Shown: piece after piece, positions 16,844 through 24,802 of the stretch
Layout of the letters: the number at the start of each line of letters is the position of its first letter
How positions within the stretch are numbered: position 1 is the stretch's first letter
From: Microbacterium testaceum
Lineage (GTDB): Bacteria; Actinomycetota; Actinomycetes; Actinomycetales; Microbacteriaceae
DNA: 64,000 nt
Assembly: GCF_006539145.1 (NCBI RefSeq)
Contig: NZ_BJML01000003.1
Coordinates: 62,001 to 126,000, forward strand
Direction of reading: 5' to 3'
The notes under the pieces: model-generated
Told to the model about the DNA's origin: nothing
The model's database searches: none
What the model saw: only the letters and a program-made list of their open reading frames with translations
Program-made: the position numbers and the translations under genes

Positions 16844-17740
16844 GTGTCGCTGTCGATGACGCTCACGACCGCGGCGATGTGGGTGAGCGCGCGGCCGATC
16901 CGCCTCGCGCTGGCTCGTGACGACTACCTCGAGACGCTCGACCCGGGCCGCCGTCCGGCCGATCCGCCGGCGCGCCTGCGACGCTCGGGCCGTGTCGTCG
17001 TCTCGCGTGAGGGCGGGCTGCCCGTCTCCCGCTACGAGCCGGCGGCGCGCACCGCGGGCCTCGAGCTGATGTACCTGCCCGGTGGGGGACTGGTGAATCC
17101 CCTCGTCGCCGAGCACTGGTGGATCGTCGAGCGTCTCGCCCGGGCGACCGGGGCGGCGATCACGGTGGTCTGCTACCCCCTGGCGCCCGAGCATCGGGCC
17201 GACGACACCCTCGCCGTGATCGACGCCCAGTACGAACGTCTCGCCGCGCGGGCGGGGACCTCCCGCCTCCTCGTGGCGGGCGACTCGGCCGGAGGGGCCG
17301 TGGCGGTGGGGCTCGCCCTGCGCGCCGCGCGTCGACCGGACGCGCTCGTGCTGTTCTCGCCGTGGCTCGACCTCGCTCTCACCGACCCGGGGATCGCGCG
17401 TCGGATGCCGCGGGATCCCTCGCTGCGCGTTCCCGGTCTTCGAGCCGGGGCGGAGGCGTGGGTGGGCGATCGGGGGCTCGACGATCCGGTGCTCAATCCC
17501 GCGCGGATGGAGCTCGCCGGGCTGCCGCCGACCCTCGTGTTCCAGGGGGGTCGCGACATCTTCTTCGACGACGCCGTCGCCTTCGCTCGACGGGCGCGCG
17601 CCGAGCGGGCGTCGGTGCGTCTGGTGACCGCTCGGGCGGGATTCCACGTCTACGTCGGGGCGTTCTGGACGCCCGAGGCGCGCGCGGCCTACGCGCTCGT
17701 GGGGGCTTTCTCGCGCGATCCCGAGCGATCGATGACATAA
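16844..17740 (+). CDS. alpha/beta hydrolase with altered oxyanion motif
   Basis: A 298-residue HSL-like hydrolase. The nucleophile elbow GDSAGGA and the downstream QGGRDIFFDDA (Asp) and AGFHVY (His) are present. The usual HGGG oxyanion motif reads PGGG here (YLPGGGLVNP), with Pro replacing His. The first residues are loose; GTG 16844 and ATG 16856 are both possible starts. It is the third gene of the oxidase operon. A decarbamoylase, lactonase or lipase role is possible; none is supported directly. Confidence 0.8.
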   Translation: MSLSMTLTTAAMWVSARPIRLALARDDYLETLDPGRRPADPPARLRRSGRVVVSREGGLPVSRYEPAARTAGLELMYLPGGGLVNPLVAEHWWIVERLARATGAAITVVCYPLAPEHRADDTLAVIDAQYERLAARAGTSRLLVAGDSAGGAVAVGLALRAARRPDALVLFSPWLDLALTDPGIARRMPRDPSLRVPGLRAGAEAWVGDRGLDDPVLNPARMELAGLPPTLVFQGGRDIFFDDAVAFARRARAERASVRLVTARAGFHVYVGAFWTPEARAAYALVGAFSRDPERSMT

Positions 17741-17800
17741 CGGGACATATGTGCAACAATCTGCCGAGGGCGCGACGGCGCGCCCGTTCAAGGAGGACCG

Positions 17801-18025
17801 ATGACCGCTCGCTACGACCTGGCAAAGATCAAGCTCGGCAAGCTCATGACCGACCCCGATGCCGAGGGCATCATCCTCGACGTCATCCCCGACCTCAAGG
17901 CGAGCCCCACCTACCTCGTGGCCCGCACGCTCACCGCGAGCGCCGCGCTCAAGCTCGCCGAAGCGCAGATCGGCGCCGAGAAGGCATCCGAACTGCGTCG
18001 TCGCGTCGAGGCGCTCGAGGCGTGA
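17801..18025 (+). CDS. small helical protein of unknown function
   Basis: A 74-residue acidic and helical protein preceded by an excellent AAGGAGG ribosome binding site. The pattern MTDPDAEGIILDVIPDLKASP then a long helix recalls small proteins, or C-terminal modules, with a DPEA-x-I-x4-P-x-L-x-SNP motif that accompany hydrolases; that link is from memory and weak. It follows the hydrolase operon after a 60-bp gap. GGGACATATGTGCAAC just upstream is a faint match to the TGTGCCA sites. It could be a chaperone-like partner of the neighbouring hydrolase, but nothing shows this. Confidence 0.75.
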   Translation: MTARYDLAKIKLGKLMTDPDAEGIILDVIPDLKASPTYLVARTLTASAALKLAEAQIGAEKASELRRRVEALEA

Positions 18026-18045
18026 GGGGATCGCGCGGCGAGGGG

Positions 18046-18051
18046 TAGATT
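18046..18051 (+). promoter_or_regulatory. -10 hexamer TAGATT of a leaderless promoter (crcB 2)
   Basis: TAGATT is followed by six bases and GTG 18058; TGAGGG lies 17 bases upstream. The layout is nearly the same as at the first crcB gene, suggesting similar expression levels for the two subunits. Confidence 0.55.
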
Positions 18052-18057
18052 GGCGGC

Positions 18058-18423
18058 GTGATGCCGCTCGTCTTCCTCGCCGTGGCCCTCGCCGGCGGCG
18101 TGGGGGCGGCGCTGCGCTATCTGCTCGATGTGGCTGTGCGGCGCCGCACGGGGGAGCGGTTCCCGTGGGGCATCCTGGTCGTGAATCTCACCGGGGCGCT
18201 GGTGCTCGGCATCCTGACCCCCCTTCCCGCCGACGAGTCATGGCGGTGGATCCTCGGGACGGGCCTGCTCGGCGGATACACGACCTTCAGCGCGGTGGCC
18301 GTGACCACGGCGCTGCTCGCCGAAGAGGGGCGCTCCCGCGCGGCGGTGTCGTACGCGGTGGTGTCGTTCGTCGGGTCCGTCGTCGCGGCGGCACTGGGTC
18401 TGTCGCTCGGATCGGCGCTCTGA
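18058..18423 (+). CDS. crcB: CrcB/Fluc fluoride channel subunit 2
   Basis: A 121-residue four-helix membrane protein with VVNLTGALVLG and GTGLLGGYTTFS, matching Fluc family motifs. It differs substantially from the other CrcB at 8250, as expected for the two partners of a heterodimeric Fluc. The pair is split by about 9.8 kb. The leaderless GTG start is supported by the exact -10 spacing. Confidence 0.93.
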   Translation: MMPLVFLAVALAGGVGAALRYLLDVAVRRRTGERFPWGILVVNLTGALVLGILTPLPADESWRWILGTGLLGGYTTFSAVAVTTALLAEEGRSRAAVSYAVVSFVGSVVAAALGLSLGSAL

Positions 18424-18477
18424 GGCAGCCGCCCGCCGGGCGGTCCGAGGGGTGGGCGCGCATGGGATACTGAGCTT

Positions 18478-18495
18478 CGATACATTCCTGTATCG
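18478..18495. promoter_or_regulatory. palindrome in the RND exporter leader
   Basis: CGATACATTCCTGTATCG has perfect 7-base arms around TTCC. It lies 23 bases before the GTG of the exporter and overlaps probable -10 sequences (GATACT and TACATT). Efflux genes in actinobacteria are often controlled by TetR or MarR proteins at such sites; no regulator gene is adjacent. Confidence 0.55.
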
Positions 18496-18517
18496 GACTT
18501 ACCCGGAGGGTCCCCCC

Positions 18518-21500
18518 GTGTCGTACCTGGCCGTCCTGAGCCTGAAGAACCGCGCCCTCATCGCCCTCGTCACGATCGTCGCGGCGATCTTCGGCGGGCT
18601 CGCGCTCACCAGCCTCAAGCAGGAGCTCATCCCCTCGATCGAGTTCCCGCAGCTCGCCGTCGTCACGACCTACCCGGGCGCCTCGCCCGAAGTCGTCGAG
18701 ACCGACGTGTCGACGCCCATCGAGAACGCGATCCGCGGCGTGGAGGGGCTCGAATCCACCACCGCGACGAGCACGACGAACTCCTCGATCGTCTCGGCCA
18801 AGTTCACCTACGGCACCGACCTCGCGGGGGCGCAGCAGAAGATCCTCGCCGCGATCGCGCGCATCAAAGACCAGCTGCCCGACTCCGCCGACACCACCGT
18901 CGCCTCGGCCAGCATCGACGACTTCCCCGTCATCCAGCTCGCCGTCACGGGATTCACCGACGCCGAGGCGACGCAGTCGATCCTCCAGACGAGCGTGGTC
19001 CCCGACCTCGAGGACGTCGCGGGGGTCAACGGCGCACAGATCGTGGGCGGCACCGCCCAGCGCGTGACGATCACCCCCGACACCGCCAAGCTCGCCGAGC
19101 GCGGCTTCAGTCAGCAGGCGATCACCGACGCCCTCGACGCCAACGGCGTGCTCTTCCCCGGCGGTTCGCTCACCGAGGGCGGTCAGACGTTGACCGTGCA
19201 GACCGGGTCGAAGCTGACCAGCGTTGACGAGATCTCCGCGCTGCCGCTCGTGCCCATCGACGCCGCTCAGTTCCAGGCGGGGCAGACGAAGATCAGCGAT
19301 GTCGCCACGGTCGCCCTCGAGCCCGACCCCGTGACCACGCTGTCGCGTGTCGACGGGCAGCCGGCCCTGACCATCGCCGTCACCAAGCTCCCCGCGGCCA
19401 ACACCGTCGACGTCTCGCGCGGGGTGCTCGCGGCGCTGCCGGGGCTCGAATCGCAGCTCGGTCAGGGCGCGAAATTCACCGTCGTCTTCGACCAGGCGCC
19501 GTTCGTGCAGCAGTCGATCGAGGCCCTCGCGCAGGAGGGGCTCCTCGGTCTGGTCTTCGCGGTCGTGGTGATCCTCGTCTTCCTCATGTCGGTGCGCTCG
19601 ACGCTCGTGACGGCGATCTCGATCCCCACCAGCGTCCTCATCACCTTCGTGGGGCTCCAGGCCTTCGGGTACTCGCTGAACATCCTGACCCTCGGCGCGC
19701 TCACGATCGCGATCGGCCGCGTCGTCGACGACTCGATCGTGGTGATCGAGAACATCAAGCGCCATTACGTCGGTGACGCCGACAAGATCCCCACGATCGT
19801 GCGCGCCGTGCGCGAGGTGGCGGCCGCCATCACGGCATCCACCATCACCTCCGTCGCGGTGTTCCTCCCGATCGCGTTCGTCGGGGACGTGACGGGAGAG
19901 CTCTTCCGACCGTTCTCGCTGACCGTGACGATCGCCATGGCGGCCTCGCTGCTCGTGTCGCTCACGATCGTGCCCGTGCTGGCGTCGTGGTTCCTGAAGC
20001 CCGGGAAGGTCATCCGCGATGCCGAGGGCAATCCGATCGACCCCGAGTCGCCGACCGCGCCGCCCTCGCGCCTCCAGAAGGCCTACGTCCCGGTCCTGCG
20101 CTGGACGCTGAAGCACTCGTGGGTCACCCTCACCCTGGCCGTGCTCGTGCTCGGCGGAACGCTCGCGTCCGTCCCCCTGCTCAAGACCGACTTCCTCGGC
20201 GACTCCGGCCAGAACACCTTCACGGTGACGCAGAAGATCGGCTCCGCCCCGAGCCTGGATGCCGAGGACGCGGCGGCCCAGAAGGTCGAAGCCGCTCTGC
20301 TCGCCACCGACGGCGTCCAGACCGTGCAGACGTCGATCGGGTCGAGCGGTTCCGCGCTGCGCGACGCGTTCTCGGGCGGAGGATCGGGCATCACCTACTC
20401 GATCACCTCGGAATCGGGCGTCGACCAGGTCGAGCTCCGCGACCGCGTGCGCACCGCGCTGGAGGCGCTGCCCGATGCGGGCGACATCCAGGTCGCAGCC
20501 TCGGGCGGGGGACTCGGCTCGGCCGGCATCACCATCGACGTCACCGCCGCCGACGGGCAGTCGCTGCAGCAGGCGAGCGACGCCGTGGTGGCGGGGCTCC
20601 AGGGGAGAGACGGCATCGGCCAGGTCACCAGCAGCCTCTCGGCATCCCTTCCCTTCATCTCCGTGCGCGTCGACCGCGACGCCGCCTCGGAGCGCGGGCT
20701 GTCGGAGCGTGCGGTGGGCGCCCTCGTCTCCGCAACGCAGCAGCCGCGGCAGGCGGGCACCGTCGAGATCGACGGGCGCGGCGTGACCGTCTACGTCGCC
20801 ACGGCCAACCCGCCGAAGACGATCGACGATCTGCGCGCCCTCGAGATCCCGAGCGCCCGCGGTACCGTGCGCCTCGACGAGATCGCCACGGTCGAGCAGA
20901 GCCAGACTCCGCCGTCGATCTCGACCTCACGGGGATTGCGGACGGCCACGATCACCGTGACCCCCACGACCGACGACCTCGGCCGTTCCTCCTCGACCGT
21001 CAGCGCGGCCCTCGCCGACACGGCCCTGCCCCAGGGGGCCACCGCCAAGGTGGGCGGTTCGGTCACCGACCAGGCAGATGCGTTCAGCCAGCTCGGCCTC
21101 GCCCTGCTCGCGGCGATCCTCATCGTCTATGTCGTGATGGTGGCGACCTTCAAGTCGCTGCGCCAGCCGCTCGAGCTGCTGGTGTCGGTGCCGTTCGCGG
21201 CCACGGGAGCGATCGTCATGCTGCTCATCACGGGCGTGCCGCTCGGCGTCGCCGGCATGATCGGCGCCCTGATGCTCGTCGGCATCGTCGTGACCAACGC
21301 GATCGTGCTCATCGACCTCGTGAACCAGTACCGAGCCCGTGGCCTGAGCGTTTTCGAGGCCACGGTGGTCGGCGGCGCGCGACGGCTCCGACCGATCCTC
21401 ATGACGGCTCTCGCGGCGATCTTCGCGCTCGTGCCGATGGCGCTCGGAATCACCGGCCACGGCGGCTTCATCTCGCAGCCGCTCGCGGTCGTCGTGATCG

Positions 21501-21679
21501 GCGGACTCGTGTCGTCGACCCTGCTGACGCTCCTCGTGCTGCCGACGCTCTACAACCTCATCGAGGGAGCGAGCGAGCGGCGCCGCGAGCGGCGGGCGGT
21601 GCGAGCGGCAGAGCACGTCGAGTCGACGGCCGAGGAGGGGCACCCGCTGAGTCGCCGAGAGCTGCGCGAGAAGCACTGA
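18518..21679 (+). CDS. RND-superfamily efflux transporter (HAE1/SwrC-like)
   Basis: A 1053-residue exporter with the two-fold RND plan: one N-terminal helix, a large extracytoplasmic loop (about 35-330), helices 2-6, a second loop (about 555-860), and the last helices. The TM4 motif GRVVDDSIVVIENI carries the paired Asp residues that relay protons. A charged tail rich in Arg and Glu ends the protein. GTG 18518 is chosen because GGAGGG at 18505-18510 fits and because it leads straight into SYLAVLSLKNRAL, the normal start. No periplasmic adaptor gene is present, as expected in a Gram-positive. Substrates could be drugs, lipids or surfactants. Confidence 0.9.
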   Translation: MSYLAVLSLKNRALIALVTIVAAIFGGLALTSLKQELIPSIEFPQLAVVTTYPGASPEVVETDVSTPIENAIRGVEGLESTTATSTTNSSIVSAKFTYGTDLAGAQQKILAAIARIKDQLPDSADTTVASASIDDFPVIQLAVTGFTDAEATQSILQTSVVPDLEDVAGVNGAQIVGGTAQRVTITPDTAKLAERGFSQQAITDALDANGVLFPGGSLTEGGQTLTVQTGSKLTSVDEISALPLVPIDAAQFQAGQTKISDVATVALEPDPVTTLSRVDGQPALTIAVTKLPAANTVDVSRGVLAALPGLESQLGQGAKFTVVFDQAPFVQQSIEALAQEGLLGLVFAVVVILVFLMSVRSTLVTAISIPTSVLITFVGLQAFGYSLNILTLGALTIAIGRVVDDSIVVIENIKRHYVGDADKIPTIVRAVREVAAAITASTITSVAVFLPIAFVGDVTGELFRPFSLTVTIAMAASLLVSLTIVPVLASWFLKPGKVIRDAEGNPIDPESPTAPPSRLQKAYVPVLRWTLKHSWVTLTLAVLVLGGTLASVPLLKTDFLGDSGQNTFTVTQKIGSAPSLDAEDAAAQKVEAALLATDGVQTVQTSIGSSGSALRDAFSGGGSGITYSITSESGVDQVELRDRVRTALEALPDAGDIQVAASGGGLGSAGITIDVTAADGQSLQQASDAVVAGLQGRDGIGQVTSSLSASLPFISVRVDRDAASERGLSERAVGALVSATQQPRQAGTVEIDGRGVTVYVATANPPKTIDDLRALEIPSARGTVRLDEIATVEQSQTPPSISTSRGLRTATITVTPTTDDLGRSSSTVSAALADTALPQGATAKVGGSVTDQADAFSQLGLALLAAILIVYVVMVATFKSLRQPLELLVSVPFAATGAIVMLLITGVPLGVAGMIGALMLVGIVVTNAIVLIDLVNQYRARGLSVFEATVVGGARRLRPILMTALAAIFALVPMALGITGHGGFISQPLAVVVIGGLVSSTLLTLLVLPTLYNLIEGASERRRERRAVRAAEHVESTAEEGHPLSRRELREKH

Positions 21680-22622
21680 CGCGGAACGGGCGGGATGCCG
21701 ACACCCGGCGTCCCGTCCCTCTCGCGATGCTCATCCCGAGGTGTCGGCGGTCACCGGTCGGGGTGAGCGTCGATGCGCCATCGGGGCGGAGCGACGAGCC
21801 CTCGACGGAATGACCGGGTGCGACGCGCGGGGCGTGCTGCGCCGCCGAGCGGACGGGCCGACGGGTGGCCGTCGGCCGGGCGAGCGGAAGGCGACGGCGT
21901 CGACGGGAGGCGTGGTGCGCCGCGACGGGAGTCTGTGATGTCGGCTTCGACGTGGCGGCCGTCGCCGCCGACGCGAGGATCTGGGTGAACATGCCCGACC
22001 AGGCGAACATCGCCGCGCACGAGATGGTCTCGAACAGCGCCAGGTTGATGGTCGCCGAGACGAACAGCGTGATCGAGACGATCAGCCAGACTGTCGCGAT
22101 CCCCGTGCCGATCGCCATCCGCTTGCCGAGGCGATGGAAGAGGAACGGCGCGCTCAGCAGCAGGGCGAGGAACCCCAGGACCATCGAGCCCGCGACCTTG
22201 TCGTGCAGGTCTTTGTCGGTGTTCAGGGGAATGCAGCCCACGAGAGCAAGATTGACGCCCACGACATTCAGGCAGATGAAAGCCACTGTCGCGGCGCCGC
22301 GACGGACGGGGCCGCGACCCACACGTCGCACATCCCGCCGGACACGGAAGGCGAAGACGACGACGATCATTCCGCTGACTTTGAGGGTCGTGTTGAAGAA
22401 TGCGCTCGACAGATCGCCGAAGATCCCCAGCTGGCTGAAGTGCAGCTGCCACCACAGCGGGTCGCTCGTCGTTGCGATCGACAGCAGCAGTCCGCTGACC
22501 AGGACGATCAGGGCCGCCCCGCCGACGTGCAACGTCGGGATCGCGTCGAGGCGGCGCGTGAGGGTGCCCAGGCGCGGCACCGGGAGCGAAAAGGGGACAG
22601 CGGAGCGGAGCACGGTGCTCAT
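21558..22622 (-). CDS. DUF998-like membrane protein with anomalous C-terminal tail
   Basis: The first 225 or so residues look like a DUF998-type protein: about six transmembrane segments, with LHFSQLG in the first loop, a motif I associate with that family. After residue 225 the open frame continues for about 130 residues of Arg/Ala/Pro-rich, low-complexity sequence, runs through the hairpin terminator of the RND gene and overlaps its last 122 bases. A normal protein would stop near 21945. Either the native stop codon was lost or the tail is real. The upstream region (22623-22863) is packed with inverted repeats. Confidence 0.65.
   Translation of the reverse strand: MSTVLRSAVPFSLPVPRLGTLTRRLDAIPTLHVGGAALIVLVSGLLLSIATTSDPLWWQLHFSQLGIFGDLSSAFFNTTLKVSGMIVVVFAFRVRRDVRRVGRGPVRRGAATVAFICLNVVGVNLALVGCIPLNTDKDLHDKVAGSMVLGFLALLLSAPFLFHRLGKRMAIGTGIATVWLIVSITLFVSATINLALFETISCAAMFAWSGMFTQILASAATAATSKPTSQTPVAAHHASRRRRRLPLARPTATRRPVRSAAQHAPRVAPGHSVEGSSLRPDGASTLTPTGDRRHLGMSIARGTGRRVSASRPFRVSASRAALGDSAGAPPRPSTRRALPLAPPAARGAARSLPR
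21691..21715 (+). terminator. hairpin terminator after the RND gene
   Basis: CGGGATGCCG pairs with CGGCGTCCCG (one G-U pair) around a 5-base loop, 12 bases after the stop at 21679. It lies inside the extended tail of the convergent DUF998-like reading frame. Confidence 0.65.
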
Positions 22623-22863
22623 GTGGGGGATCTTTCCTCAGGACGGAACGAGGATCCCCCCACACCGCGGGACCCTCGGCCCCCGTCGGCTCATTCGGGC
22701 AATGAGCCAGGAGAAAGCTTGGTCTTTTGCCTCCCCCGGCCTTGACGGAAACCGTCAGGGCACATGGTATCGTTCGCGCCGCCTTTTCAGGAAAGGGCTT
22801 GTCTGGGAAATTCCCAGGTCATATGGCCAATTTCTTGTCCCCCATTTGGGGGACAAGGCCGCC
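22623..22863 (-). repeat. intergenic region with five inverted repeats
   Basis: Read in the direction of the DUF998-like gene, the 241 bases contain: CTTGTCCCCC/GGGGGACAAG with a 4-base loop (22835-22858); CTGGGAA/TTCCCAG (22804-22818); TGACGG/CCGTCA (22743-22757); GGCTCATT/AATGAGCC (22688-22708); and GTGGGGGATC paired with GATCCCCCCAC (22623-22663). The first can terminate the epimerase gene. The others would fold in an mRNA leader of the DUF998-like gene. AT content is locally higher than in the neighbourhood. No coding sequence is seen. Confidence 0.6.
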
Positions 22864-23769
22864 TCACGCGCGGTAGGAAATGCCCCATTCCCTGGTCATT
22901 TTCGCGCCCGGTTCGAGTCGCTCCAGGTCCGTTCCGGTCGCGAAAGCGTTCGCCGGAGCCGTCATCGGCTCGATCGCCACCGCGAGGGACTGCCCGGGGT
23001 AGCGGTCGGTCGTGAACACCTGTGCCCAGCGGAACCCGTCGTCCTGCCACAGCTGCACGCGCCGACCGTCGGGAGCGGTGAGGGTGTGGTGCGCCCGGCC
23101 GTCGGCATCCCGCTCCAATCCGCGGTAGCCGTTGTCGAGTGAGGCATCGCCGAGACGGCGACCCTCGCGCAGGTCGGTGGCGGCGTCGACGGGCACCTCG
23201 TCGACGGGGATGTTGCGGTCGTCGAGAACGAACGTGGTCGTGCCGGTCGATCGCACCACCAGATCCTCCGTCGGCACGCCGCCGATCTGGAGGTAGGGGT
23301 GCACGCCCAGGGCGACGGGGGCGGCCTTCGCCCCGATGTTCTCAACGGTGTGGGTCACGTGCAGACCGTCGGCGCGGAGGGCATACACGACCCGCGTGCG
23401 CAGGTGGAAGGGGTAGCCGGTCTGCGGCACAACGTCGGCACCGAGCACGAGCTGCTCGTCACTGTGCTCGAGGGCCTGGTAGGTCCCGAATCGCAGCAGT
23501 CCGTGGCTGGCGTTGCCGAACTTCGGCTCGCTGAGCGCGAGCTGCAGGTCTTCGCCGTCGAAGGAGTACTTGCCGTCGCGGATGCGGTTCGGCCACGGGA
23601 CGAGGACGACTCCGGATGCCGCGGGCGTGGGCAGGTCGTCGGGGTAGCGCGGCACGAGGTCGACGCCGTCGACCGTCAGCGCGCGAAGCGCGGCACCCAC
23701 CTGGGCGATCTCGGCGGAGGAGTGTTCGCCGCGGAGGTGGAAGCGGGATCCGGTCGGGTCGGCGGTCAT
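22864..23769 (-). CDS. aldose 1-epimerase family protein
   Basis: A 301-residue mutarotase. Signatures are the VLVPWPNRIRDGKYSFDG region near residues 42-60, NASHGLLR near 75, VTHTVEN and GVHPYL near 138-155 carrying the catalytic His, and a C-terminal REWGISYRA. It interconverts alpha and beta anomers of aldoses in the cytosol. ATG 23769 overlaps the stop of the upstream ABM gene by 4 bases (ATGA), which fixes the start; a longer in-frame reading exists but lies within the neighbour. A strong hairpin at 22835-22858 follows the stop. Confidence 0.9.
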   Translation of the reverse strand: MTADPTGSRFHLRGEHSSAEIAQVGAALRALTVDGVDLVPRYPDDLPTPAASGVVLVPWPNRIRDGKYSFDGEDLQLALSEPKFGNASHGLLRFGTYQALEHSDEQLVLGADVVPQTGYPFHLRTRVVYALRADGLHVTHTVENIGAKAAPVALGVHPYLQIGGVPTEDLVVRSTGTTTFVLDDRNIPVDEVPVDAATDLREGRRLGDASLDNGYRGLERDADGRAHHTLTAPDGRRVQLWQDDGFRWAQVFTTDRYPGQSLAVAIEPMTAPANAFATGTDLERLEPGAKMTREWGISYRA

Positions 23770-24398
23770 GACGTGGCCTTTCGCGATCGGCGCGGGCGCT
23801 GCAGCCAGGGCTGCAGCATGCGGGTGACCCACGGGAGGACCGCGTAGGTCATGACGGGGGTGAGCATGAGGGTGGTGGCGAGCACGCGCAGCACGAGGGG
23901 GATCTCGGCGAACCCGGGAACGAACCCCAGCAGCCACGACGCCGCCAGGTTCGTCGGGAAGAACCCGACCCAGATCGTCACGGCCTGCTTCCACCGCGGC
24001 GGAGCCGCCGGCACCGGCTGTTGGATCGGTTGGGTGCCGGCCTCCGTCACCGTCGCCGCCTCGAGGATCGAGCCGTGCGGGGCGTCGAACCAGCCCTCGA
24101 TGCCGGTGCGTCGCTCACTGCGCTCTTCTCGTGCGAAGGGGCGGCCCGAGTCGAGCCACCACTGGCGCTGTGTGGAACTCTCCCACTCCTCGAGGGTCGT
24201 GATGTCGCGGAAGCGGTACAGCATGTACCAGAGGTCGCTGTCTTCTCCCGCGCGCACCCACCCCGAACCGAGGAAGCCCGGGAACGCGGTCGCGAGATCG
24301 GTGCCGGCCTGCATCCAGGAGGTCGCTTCGGCGGTGCGCGTCGGGTCGATGCGCCGCTCGATCGCCACCGTGATGGGGTGGGCGTCGGTATCTGCCAT
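23766..24398 (-). CDS. ABM-domain (antibiotic biosynthesis monooxygenase-like) membrane protein
   Basis: A 210-residue protein. Residues 1-105 resemble a ferredoxin-like ABM domain (PGFLGSGWVRAGEDSDLWYMLYRFRDITTLEEWESS), and residues about 135-195 hold two hydrophobic segments and a basic end (QRPRRSRKATS). Proteins with this arrangement are widespread in actinobacteria and lack an assigned reaction. ATG 24398 is used since it starts the recognisable domain; an in-frame extension upstream runs into the dispersed repeats. It is coupled to the epimerase gene by a 4-bp overlap. Confidence 0.82.
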   Translation of the reverse strand: MADTDAHPITVAIERRIDPTRTAEATSWMQAGTDLATAFPGFLGSGWVRAGEDSDLWYMLYRFRDITTLEEWESSTQRQWWLDSGRPFAREERSERRTGIEGWFDAPHGSILEAATVTEAGTQPIQQPVPAAPPRWKQAVTIWVGFFPTNLAASWLLGFVPGFAEIPLVLRVLATTLMLTPVMTYAVLPWVTRMLQPWLQRPRRSRKATS

Positions 24399-24446
24399 GC
24401 GTCCATCTTCCGTCACGACGGTTCCTCTGCCGGGGTCGGGCCGTGC

Positions 24447-24498
24447 ATGTCCCACTTTGTGCTGCTCTGTGGTGTCGAACCTGCACTGTTGGGGACAT
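24447..24498. repeat. dispersed palindromic repeat, copy A
   Basis: A 52-base unit opening with ATGTCCCACTTTGTGC and closing with GGGACAT, with GTGC/GCAC pairing inside. It matches copy B at 24531-24582 in length and end sequences and, in inverted orientation, copy C at 61572-61624. All three are intergenic. It looks like a REP-type or other non-coding interspersed element. Confidence 0.75.
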
Positions 24499-24530
24499 GT
24501 ACGTGGGGTGTGTCGGGGGTGGGGGTGGGG

Positions 24531-24582
24531 GTGTCCCACTTCGTGCGGCTTTGCGGCGGTGGACCGGCACGAATGTGGACAT
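24531..24582. repeat. dispersed palindromic repeat, copy B
   Basis: A 52-base unit opening with GTGTCCCACTTCGTGCGGC and closing with GGACAT, in the same orientation as copy A and 84 bases from it start to start. The two are separated by a G/T-rich spacer. The internal sequence diverges from copy A while the ends and length are kept, as expected for selection on a hairpin. Confidence 0.75.
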
Positions 24583-24802
24583 GGATGCCATTCCCAGGCG
24601 TGGCGTGTAGCGTTGTGCGGTCGGCTCTGGACACCGTGCGTGATGCGCGGATGGGTTTGTGAGTCCAAGGGGCCGATGGACAGGACGCGATCGCGGCCTC
24701 GACCATCTCTAGTGAATGGCCCCCGGCCGACGGAAGTCCGGGTATCGCACCGCCACGAGCGGCGCCGCTGTTTCGCGCAAACAGAACCCAGGAAGTTTCC
24801 CC
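24583..24802 (+). other. untranslated region before the repeat-rich helicase
   Basis: Together with the repeats, this fills a 404-base stretch with no gene. I see no convincing coding sequence and no clear pair of promoter hexamers. A CGCGATCGCG palindrome lies near 24690. CAGGAAG at 24789-24795 is the ribosome binding site of the helicase gene. A long 5' leader is likely but its start cannot be placed. Confidence 0.4.
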
